Of a DNA stretch of 64,000 nucleotides, positions 57,896 to 64,000 are shown in pieces. The DNA is from Marinobacter antarcticus (GTDB lineage: Bacteria; Pseudomonadota; Gammaproteobacteria; Pseudomonadales; Oleiphilaceae), in contig NZ_FRAQ01000005.1 in NCBI RefSeq assembly GCF_900142385.1, forward strand, positions 87,653-151,652. Reading direction: 5' to 3'. The notes under the pieces are model-generated. The model did no database searches and was not told where the DNA came from. It worked only from the letters and a program-made list of their open reading frames with translations. Position numbers and translations under genes: made by a program. Positions within the stretch are counted from its first letter, which is position 1; each line of letters begins with the position of its first letter.

Positions 57896-58087
57896 TCACT
57901 GTCCTGCCTTTTCGTTCAAAACTGTTTTCACGCGAGCAATATCATGCTTCACCCCGGCGAGGAGGTGAGACTGATTGAGCTGACCAGTTGCCTTGCGCAT
58001 GCGCAGGTTGAACTGTTCCTTCAGGAGGTCGATCAGCTCCTTATTCAGCTCCGCGGCTGATTTTTCACGCAGCTCTGTTGCTTTCAT
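57896..58087 (-). CDS. rpmC: 50S ribosomal protein L29
   Basis: The 63-residue two-helix protein begins [18 protein letters not shown] and has [30 protein letters not shown]. The ATG at 58087 shares one base with the rplP stop (TGATG), a coupling overlap; an in-frame GTG is one codon upstream. Confidence 0.96.
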   Translation of the reverse strand: MKATELREKSAAELNKELIDLLKEQFNLRMRKATGQLNQSHLLAGVKHDIARVKTVLNEKAGQ

Positions 58088-58500
58088 CACATCACCGTCC
58101 TAGTTACGAAGGTGGTCTGTACCGGCAGCTTCGCCGCTGCGAGTGTGAAGGCTTCGCGTGCAACATCTTCAGCAACGCCTTCCATCTCGTAGAGCATACG
58201 GCCTGGCTGGATTTCCGCCACCCAATACTCAACAGAACCCTTACCTTTACCCATACGTACTTCAAGCGGTTTACCAGTGATCGGCTTGTCCGGGAAAACC
58301 CGGATCCAGATCTTTCCGCCCCGCTTGATCTTACGAGTCATGGTACGACGTGCCGCCTCAATCTGACGCGCAGTTATACGCCCGCGACTCGTCGCTTTCA
58401 ATCCGTATTCACCGAAGCTCACCTTGTTGGCGCGGTGAGCAAGACCCGTGTTACGGCCTTTCATTACCTTGCGAAATTTGGTGCGTTTTGGTTGCAGCAT
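58087..58500 (-). CDS. rplP: 50S ribosomal protein L16
   Basis: The 137-residue protein begins [19 protein letters not shown] and has [26 protein letters not shown] and [19 protein letters not shown], the L16 signatures near the A-site and P-site. It lies 12 bp after rpsC. Confidence 0.97.
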   Translation of the reverse strand: MLQPKRTKFRKVMKGRNTGLAHRANKVSFGEYGLKATSRGRITARQIEAARRTMTRKIKRGGKIWIRVFPDKPITGKPLEVRMGKGKGSVEYWVAEIQPGRMLYEMEGVAEDVAREAFTLAAAKLPVQTTFVTRTVM

Positions 58501-58512
58501 AAGATTGCCCCT

Positions 58513-59196
58513 TTACTTAGAACCTTTCTTCCCAGAGGCTTTCTTGTCAGCACGGACTTGTTCCATACCACCAAGAATCTCACCTTTGAAGATCCATACC
58601 TTGACGCCGATTACGCCGTAAGTGGTATGCGCTTCGTAGGTTGCGTAATCAATATCTGCACGCAGTGTGTGCAGCGGAACACGACCTTCGCGATACCACT
58701 CGGAACGCGCAATCTCAGCACCCCCGAGACGACCACCAACCTGAATCTTGATACCTTTGGCACCCTGACGCATTGCATTTTGAACCGCGCGCTTCATAGC
58801 GCGACGGAACATCACACGACGCTCCAGCTGACCGGCAACGTTTTGCGCTACCAGGCGGGCATCCAAATCCGGCTTGCGGACTTCTTCGATGTTGATGTGC
58901 ACAGGCACGCCCATCATTTCGCCGACTTCGCGACGTAGACGGTCAACATCTTCACCCTTCTTACCGATAACAATACCGGGGCGGGCAGTATGAATCGTGA
59001 TACGGGCGTTCTGAGCAGGGCGCTCGATCACAATCTTGCTGACAGACGCCTTTACCAGACGCTTGTCGAGGAATTCGCGAACCTTAATGTCATTCAAAAG
59101 GTTCTTCGCGTATTCCTTTTTCTCGGCATACCAGACTGAGTTGTGCTCTTTGATCACACCCAGGCGAAAGCCGATCGGATTTACTTTATGACCCAT
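58513..59196 (-). CDS. rpsC: 30S ribosomal protein S3
   Basis: The 227-residue protein begins [20 protein letters not shown], has the KH domain with the [14 protein letters not shown] loop near residue 78, and ends with a basic tail ([10 protein letters not shown]). It forms part of the mRNA entry tunnel. It lies 11 bp after rplV. Confidence 0.97.
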   Translation of the reverse strand: MGHKVNPIGFRLGVIKEHNSVWYAEKKEYAKNLLNDIKVREFLDKRLVKASVSKIVIERPAQNARITIHTARPGIVIGKKGEDVDRLRREVGEMMGVPVHINIEEVRKPDLDARLVAQNVAGQLERRVMFRRAMKRAVQNAMRQGAKGIKIQVGGRLGGAEIARSEWYREGRVPLHTLRADIDYATYEAHTTYGVIGVKVWIFKGEILGGMEQVRADKKASGKKGSK

Positions 59197-59207
59197 CTGA
59201 GCATCTC

Positions 59208-59540
59208 CTACTTGTCGGCGACCTTGACGGTGATATGACAGGTGCGCTTCAGAATTCTATCAGCGCGCCCCTTGGCTCGAGCTTTGATTCGCTTGAGCGT
59301 CGGGCCTTCATCCACCATCACGGTGGAAACCCGCAGATCATCTACGTCCAGACCTTCGTTATGCTCAGCGTTAGCAATTGCGGACTCAAGAGCTTTCTTG
59401 ATGATCCCAGCTGCCTTCTTCGGGCTGAAAGTCAGAATGTTCAGGGCGTCCTCAACAGCCTTGCCGCGGACTTGGTCGGCGACAAGACGTGCTTTCTGAG
59501 CTGAGAGGCGAGCGCCCTTGTACTTGGCTGCTACTTCCAT
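59208..59540 (-). CDS. rplV: 50S ribosomal protein L22
   Basis: The 110-residue protein begins [22 protein letters not shown] and ends with [21 protein letters not shown]. The beta-hairpin region lines the exit tunnel. The ATG at 59540 gives exactly the E. coli length; the frame runs open five more codons. Confidence 0.97.
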   Translation of the reverse strand: MEVAAKYKGARLSAQKARLVADQVRGKAVEDALNILTFSPKKAAGIIKKALESAIANAEHNEGLDVDDLRVSTVMVDEGPTLKRIKARAKGRADRILKRTCHITVKVADK

Positions 59541-59557
59541 TTCTATTCCCCTCACAA

Positions 59558-59833
59558 TCAGCGTTTAGCTTTCTTGTCGGCCGAATGGCCACGATAAGTA
59601 CGCGTTGCCGCGAACTCACCCAGCTTATGCCCGACCATATCTTCGGTGACATGAACCGGCACGTGCTGCCTGCCGTTGTGGACTGCAATGGTCAAGCCTA
59701 CGAACTCTGGAAAGATCGTTGAGCGACGCGACCAGGTTTTGATCGGCCGCTTGTCGTTCACTTCCAGAGCTGCTTCGACCTTCTTCAACAGATGCAGGTC
59801 TATAAAAGGACCTTTCTTTAAAGAACGTGGCAC
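59558..59833 (-). CDS. rpsS: 30S ribosomal protein S19
   Basis: The 91-residue head protein begins [20 protein letters not shown] and has the [21 protein letters not shown] signature. It lies 23 bp after rplB. Confidence 0.97.
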   Translation of the reverse strand: MPRSLKKGPFIDLHLLKKVEAALEVNDKRPIKTWSRRSTIFPEFVGLTIAVHNGRQHVPVHVTEDMVGHKLGEFAATRTYRGHSADKKAKR

Positions 59834-59856
59834 AGCATTTACCTCTATGTAGTCGT

Positions 59857-60684
59857 TTACTTGGCTGAACGACGACGTACTATCATTTTGTCAGTACGTT
59901 TGTTCTTACGAGTCTTATGCCCTTTGGTCGGAACACCCCACGGAGAAACCGGGTGACGTCCGCCAGAGGTACGCCCTTCACCACCACCATGCGGGTGGTC
60001 AACTGGGTTCATAGCAACACCACGTACTGTTGGACGCTTGCCACGCCAACGTGATGCACCCGCTTTGCCAAGCCGCTTGAGACTGTGTTCACTGTTGGAC
60101 ACTTCACCCAACGTGGCACGACAATCAACAAGCACCTTACGCATTTCACCTGAGCGCAGGCGGATAGTCGCATAAGCGCCTTCCCGAGCAACCAGCTGTA
60201 CGGATGCGCCCGCAGAGCGAGCCAGCTGTGCACCTTTACCAGGCTTGAGCTCAACGCAATGAATCACAGAACCCACTGGGATATTCCGCAGCGGCAATGT
60301 GCTTCCCACCTTAATAGGCGCGTCGATTCCTGAGCGCACAGGCTCGCCAATCTGCATACCTTTGGGAGCGATGATATAACGGCGCTCGCCATCGGCGTAC
60401 TTGACCAGCGCAATGTGCGCAGTGCGGTTAGGATCGTATTCAATGCGCTCTATAGTCGCTGGAATACCATCTTTGGTCCGCTTGAAGTCTATGACACGGT
60501 AGTGTTGTTTATGACCACCACCAATATGACGGGTAGTAATGCGGCCAGCATTGTTACGGCCACCCGTCTTGCTTTGCGATTCGACCAACGGTTCGTAAGG
60601 GCGCCCTTTGTGCAAATCCGGGTTGTAAAGCTTTACAACGTGACGGCGTCCGGCAGATGTTGGTTTGGTTTTGACGATCGGCAT
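59857..60684 (-). CDS. rplB: 50S ribosomal protein L2
   Basis: The 275-residue protein of the peptidyl transferase region has [22 protein letters not shown] near residue 42 and [22 protein letters not shown] near residue 220, which holds the conserved histidine. Length is close to E. coli (273). It is 17 bp after rplW. Confidence 0.98.
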   Translation of the reverse strand: MPIVKTKPTSAGRRHVVKLYNPDLHKGRPYEPLVESQSKTGGRNNAGRITTRHIGGGHKQHYRVIDFKRTKDGIPATIERIEYDPNRTAHIALVKYADGERRYIIAPKGMQIGEPVRSGIDAPIKVGSTLPLRNIPVGSVIHCVELKPGKGAQLARSAGASVQLVAREGAYATIRLRSGEMRKVLVDCRATLGEVSNSEHSLKRLGKAGASRWRGKRPTVRGVAMNPVDHPHGGGEGRTSGGRHPVSPWGVPTKGHKTRKNKRTDKMIVRRRSAK

Positions 60685-60701
60685 ATTACGACCCCTTTAC
60701 C

Positions 60702-60995
60702 TTATTCCACATCCAGAAAATCGATGTCCTGACCTTCAGCCAGCTTTACGTAAGCCTTACGAATGTCATTACGCTTGCCGAACCCGCGGGCTGTGCGTTT
60801 AAGCTTGCCCTTACGATTCAGAACCTGAACACCTTCTACGGTGACGTTGAACAGTTGCTCAACAGCCTTTTTGATCTCCGGCTTGGTGGCGTCCGGGGCG
60901 ACCCGGAAAACAACCTGACCATTCTCGGAAACCAAAGAAGCTTTCTCCGATACGTGCGGCCCCAGAAGGACCTTATAAATACGTTCCTGATTCAT
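60702..60995 (-). CDS. rplW: 50S ribosomal protein L23
   Basis: The 97-residue protein begins [20 protein letters not shown] and has [26 protein letters not shown]. It forms the docking site for trigger factor and SRP at the tunnel exit. Its ATG overlaps the rplD stop by 4 bp. Confidence 0.97.
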   Translation of the reverse strand: MNQERIYKVLLGPHVSEKASLVSENGQVVFRVAPDATKPEIKKAVEQLFNVTVEGVQVLNRKGKLKRTARGFGKRNDIRKAYVKLAEGQDIDFLDVE

Positions 60996-61597
60996 CCCAG
61001 CATCTCCTCGATCTTCTTCAGAGCCGGAACAGTCACCACGACTTTCTCGAAGGCAACCAAGCTAACCGGATCCAGACCAGCAACATCACGCACATCGACG
61101 TGAGGAACGTTGCGAGAGGCCAGATGCAGGTTTTGCTCAACGCTTTCTGTCAGGATCAAAGCGTTTGAAATGCCCATATCTGCCAGCTTCGCAGCAAAGG
61201 CCTTGGTCTTGGGCGCATCGATAGCAAAATCGTCCACCAGAACCAAGCGCTCCTGACGAACCAGCTCGGAAAAAATAGAGCACATCGCAGCGCGGTACAT
61301 CTTACGGTTAACCTTTTGCTCAAAGCTACGCGGCTTCGCAGCGAAGGTTACACCACCGGAGCGCCAGATCGGGCTACGGATAGTACCGGCACGGGCGCGG
61401 CCTGTACCTTTCTGACGCCAGGGCTTCTTACCACCACCACTGACTTCTGAACGGGTCTTCTGAGCCTTGGTGCCCTGACGGCCGGCTGCCATGTAAGCAG
61501 TAACCACCTGGTGAACCAGTGACTCGTTAAAATCTTTGGCAAATGCGGCATCGGAAACCGAAATTCCCTTGCCACTACCTGTAATAGTCAATTCCAT
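60992..61597 (-). CDS. rplD: 50S ribosomal protein L4
   Basis: The 201-residue protein has the tunnel loop [24 protein letters not shown] near residue 48 and [14 protein letters not shown] near residue 105. In E. coli L4 also represses the S10 operon through its leader; the leader here is only about 60 nt, so that control may not apply. It lies 11 bp after rplC. Confidence 0.97.
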   Translation of the reverse strand: MELTITGSGKGISVSDAAFAKDFNESLVHQVVTAYMAAGRQGTKAQKTRSEVSGGGKKPWRQKGTGRARAGTIRSPIWRSGGVTFAAKPRSFEQKVNRKMYRAAMCSIFSELVRQERLVLVDDFAIDAPKTKAFAAKLADMGISNALILTESVEQNLHLASRNVPHVDVRDVAGLDPVSLVAFEKVVVTVPALKKIEEMLG

Positions 61598-61608
61598 CGA
61601 ACCGCTCC

Positions 61609-62247
61609 TCAGGCTTTAAGTGCAGGCTTGATGACAACATCACCGCCAGTTGCGCCAGGTACGGCACCACTAATCAGCAGGAGGTTGCGCTCGGCGTCGA
61701 CACGGACAACTTTCAGGTTCTGCACAGTCACCCGCGCATTACCCATCTGGCCCGCCATCTTTTTGCCCTTGAATACCTTGCCCGGAGTCTGGTTCTGACC
61801 GATAGAACCCGGAGCACGATGCGACAGGGAGTTACCATGCGTTGCATCTTGCATGGAGAAGTTCCAGCGCTTCACGCCACCCTGGAAACCTTTACCCTTG
61901 GACTGGCCAACAGCATCAACAAGCTGACCATCTTCAAACACGGTTGCAGAAATTTCGCCACCAGCTGCGAGATCTTCACCCTCGCCATCTGCCAACCGAA
62001 ACTCCCACATACCCCGACCAGCTTCTACGCCAGCCTTGGCAAAATGACCGGCCGCACCTTTGGTCACACGGGAAGCGCGACGCGCACCCACAGTAACCTG
62101 AACGGCACGATAGCCATCAGCTTCAAGAGTTTTAAGTTGGGTAATGCGGTTGGGCTCAACCTCAATTACCGTAACAGGCAGCGCCTGCCCGTCTTCCGTA
62201 AAAATACGGGTCATACCAGCCTTCCGGCCGACAACACCAATTGCCAT
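61609..62247 (-). CDS. rplC: 50S ribosomal protein L3
   Basis: The 212-residue protein begins [20 protein letters not shown] and has [44 protein letters not shown], the L3 core containing the glutamine that PrmB methylates in E. coli. It lies 75 bp after rpsJ. Confidence 0.97.
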   Translation of the reverse strand: MAIGVVGRKAGMTRIFTEDGQALPVTVIEVEPNRITQLKTLEADGYRAVQVTVGARRASRVTKGAAGHFAKAGVEAGRGMWEFRLADGEGEDLAAGGEISATVFEDGQLVDAVGQSKGKGFQGGVKRWNFSMQDATHGNSLSHRAPGSIGQNQTPGKVFKGKKMAGQMGNARVTVQNLKVVRVDAERNLLLISGAVPGATGGDVVIKPALKA

Positions 62248-62322
62248 GTCTCACCTCTAAGTGTACGGGGCTCACACCCTCTATGGCCTTATGACAGTTA
62301 CACAGATCAATACCGGGCGGTA

Positions 62323-62634
62323 TTAACCGAGGCTAATCTGAACGTCTACACCTGCTGCCAGGTCCAGTTTCATCAAAGCATCTACTGTCTTTTCCGTTGG
62401 CTCAACAATGTCGAGCAAACGCTTGTGAGTACGAATTTCATACTGGTCGCGCGCGTCTTTATTGACGTGCGGAGAAACCAGAATGGTGTACTTTTCCTTC
62501 CGCGTCGGCAGAGGGATAGGTCCACGCACCTGAGCGCCGGTCCGCTTTGCGGTATCGACAATCTCCTGCGTAGACTGGTCGATCAGGCGATAATCAAACG
62601 CCTTCAACCGGATTCGAATCTTTTGGCTTTGCAT
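62323..62634 (-). CDS. rpsJ: 30S ribosomal protein S10
   Basis: The 103-residue protein (also NusE, used in antitermination) begins [19 protein letters not shown] and has [36 protein letters not shown]. It is the first gene of the S10 operon and follows a strong promoter at 62701-62729. Confidence 0.98.
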   Translation of the reverse strand: MQSQKIRIRLKAFDYRLIDQSTQEIVDTAKRTGAQVRGPIPLPTRKEKYTILVSPHVNKDARDQYEIRTHKRLLDIVEPTEKTVDALMKLDLAAGVDVQISLG

Positions 62635-62700
62635 GTTGCACCAAACTCCACTCGTAGCAGCTACTAACTAGTTAGCCGACCTTCAAAAAAAAGGAGCCGC

Positions 62701-62729
62701 ATTGTATGCATAATACCCAACCATGTCAA
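62701..62729 (-). promoter_or_regulatory. Sigma-70 promoter of the S10 operon
   Basis: On the minus strand TTGACA and TACAAT are separated by exactly 17 bp. Transcription would start near 62694, giving a leader of about 60 nt before the rpsJ ATG that contains the palindrome CTAACTAGTTAG. This is the best promoter match in the window. Confidence 0.85.
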
Positions 62730-62776
62730 CAAACATAGTTTCTGACCCGATCGGGGAGCGGTTGCGACTGAAACGG

Positions 62777-62806
62777 AAAAAGGGGCTGATCGAATCAGCC
62801 CCTTTT
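62777..62806 (-). terminator. Intrinsic terminator of tuf
   Basis: On the minus strand GGGGCTGAT pairs with ATCAGCCCC across a 3-nt loop (62782-62802), followed by TTTTTCC. It lies 18 bp after the tuf stop and ends that transcript just before the S10 promoter. Confidence 0.88.
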
Positions 62807-62824
62807 CCAGATGCAACGAGTGAC

Positions 62825-64000
62825 TTACTCGATGATCTTTGCGACCACACCGGCACCAACGGTACGCCCACCTTCGCGAATCGCGAAGCGTAGACCATCT
62901 TCCATGGCAATCGGAGCAATCAGCGTTACTACCATCTTCACGTTGTCACCTGGCATAACCATTTCCACGCCTTCCGGCAATTCACAGGAACCGGTTACGT
63001 CGGTGGTACGGAAGTAGAACTGCGGGCGATAGCCCTTGAAGAACGGAGTATGACGACCGCCTTCGTCTTTGCTCAATACGTACACTTCGCCTTCAAACTT
63101 GGTGTGCGGCTTGATTGAGCCTGGCTTACACAGAACCTGACCACGCTCTACGTCGTCACGCTTGGTACCACGCAGCAGAACACCTACGTTCTCACCAGCA
63201 CGACCTTCGTCCAGCAGCTTGCGGAACATCTCAACACCGGTGCAAACGGTCTTGACGGTATCTTTGATACCGACAATTTCCACTTCCTCACCAACTTTGA
63301 CAACACCGCGCTCTACACGACCGGTCACAACCGTACCACGACCCGAGATAGAGAACACGTCCTCAATCGGCATCAGGAACGGCTGATCAATGGCACGCTC
63401 AGGCTCTGGGATATAGTCATCCAGAGCTTCTACCAGCTTCTTGACAGCGGTAGTGCCCATCTCGTTATCGTCTTTACCTTCCAGAGCCATCAACGCTGAA
63501 CCGGTGATGATCGGAGTGTCGTCAGCCGGGAAATCGTACATTTCCAGCAGTTCACGCACTTCCATCTCAACCAATTCCAGCAGCTCTTCATCGTCTACCA
63601 TGTCCGCTTTGTTCAGGAACACAACGATGTAAGGAACGCCTACCTGGCGGGACAGCAGGATGTGCTCGCGAGTCTGCGGCATAGGACCGTCAGCTGCAGA
63701 GACCACCAGAATCGCGCCGTCCATCTGCGCCGCACCCGTGATCATGTTCTTCACATAGTCAGCGTGGCCCGGGCAATCTACGTGTGCGTAGTGACGGTTC
63801 GGGGAATCGTACTCAACGTGTGAGGTCGCAATGGTAATACCACGCGCACGCTCTTCCGGTGCGTTATCGATCGAATCGAATGCACTCGCAGAACCCGTAC
63901 CCCATACTTCGTGACAAACACGAGTCAGAGCAGCGGTCAGAGTCGTCTTACCATGGTCTACGTGACCAATAGTGCCCACGTTCAGGTGCGGCTTTTTACG
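62825..64000 (-). CDS. tuf: Elongation factor Tu (5' end outside the window)
   Basis: EF-Tu carries aminoacyl-tRNA to the ribosome as a GTPase. The frame enters at the window edge with RKKPHLN, then [14 protein letters not shown] (G1), [21 protein letters not shown] (G3), [10 protein letters not shown] (G4), GSALMAL (G5) and domains 2 and 3 to the end VAKIIE. About ten N-terminal residues are missing because the window stops. Its position before rpsJ is the usual fusA-tuf-S10 order; fusA would lie outside. Confidence 0.97.
   Translation of the reverse strand, partial: RKKPHLNVGTIGHVDHGKTTLTAALTRVCHEVWGTGSASAFDSIDNAPEERARGITIATSHVEYDSPNRHYAHVDCPGHADYVKNMITGAAQMDGAILVVSAADGPMPQTREHILLSRQVGVPYIVVFLNKADMVDDEELLELVEMEVRELLEMYDFPADDTPIITGSALMALEGKDDNEMGTTAVKKLVEALDDYIPEPERAIDQPFLMPIEDVFSISGRGTVVTGRVERGVVKVGEEVEIVGIKDTVKTVCTGVEMFRKLLDEGRAGENVGVLLRGTKRDDVERGQVLCKPGSIKPHTKFEGEVYVLSKDEGGRHTPFFKGYRPQFYFRTTDVTGSCELPEGVEMVMPGDNVKMVVTLIAPIAMEDGLRFAIREGGRTVGAGVVAKIIE

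Noticed and set aside
62635..62694. An E. coli-type L4-responsive leader for the S10 operon
   Set aside because: The leader is only about 60 nt and cannot hold the multi-hairpin structure known from E. coli.

Overview
The window looks like a chromosomal segment of a marine gammaproteobacterium, most likely Marinobacter or a close relative. This rests on protein character and gene order: tolC-waaA, glnE-ilvE beside LPS-core genes, ssb-yajR-uvrA beside rplQ, and a complete S10-spc-alpha ribosomal block, as in Pseudomonas-type genomes. No rRNA, tRNA, IS element, phage gene or CRISPR array was seen.

Region 1 (1-25.5 kb) is an envelope glycan locus. It holds tolC, waaA (Kdo transferase), an LpxL-type lipid A acyltransferase, an ELM1-family protein, three GT4 and one GT2 glycosyltransferases, and an operon of manC, a second LpxL-like acyltransferase and an unusual fusion of an O-antigen-ligase-type membrane domain with a GT2 domain. 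A converging minus-strand operon carries a CDP-glycerol-glycerophosphotransferase-like gene and rmlB-rmlA-wecF-acetyltransferase-wecE. Together these could make dTDP-Fuc4NAc and transfer it, with a hexapeptide-repeat acetyltransferase in the place of WecD. Two gene scars lie in this operon or upstream of it: a GT52-like gene with an internal deletion and frameshift, and the first codons of an HMGL-like aldolase gene. The block ends with kdkA (Kdo kinase), a GT9 heptosyltransferase-family gene, a second O-antigen ligase and two GT8 genes.

Region 2 (25.5-36.5 kb) holds a DUF6165 gene, ilvE and glnE in one minus-strand run, a divergent K+ channel with an RCK domain, a CYTH triphosphatase-like protein, two tandem porins whose 5' thirds are nearly identical, dtd and pip.

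Region 3 (36.5-44 kb) holds typA and the nitrogen-control genes glnA, a DUF4124 gene, ntrB and ntrC. A sigma-54 promoter and two NtrC-type sites can be read upstream of glnA, and a palindromic NtrC-type site lies upstream of ntrBC. With glnE in the same window, both the synthesis and the adenylylation of glutamine synthetase are encoded here.

Region 4 (44-64 kb) holds ssb, yajR and uvrA, then rplQ-rpoA-rpsD-rpsK-rpsM, rpmJ-secY and the spc and S10 operons back to rpsJ, ending in a tuf gene cut by the window edge. The best promoter in the window (TTGACA, 17 bp, TACAAT) precedes rpsJ, and a 12-bp inverted repeat precedes rpsM.

The most novel material is the ligase-GT2 fusion, the rebuilt Fuc4NAc module and the deletion scars in the glycan locus. 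The ribosomal half is ordinary.
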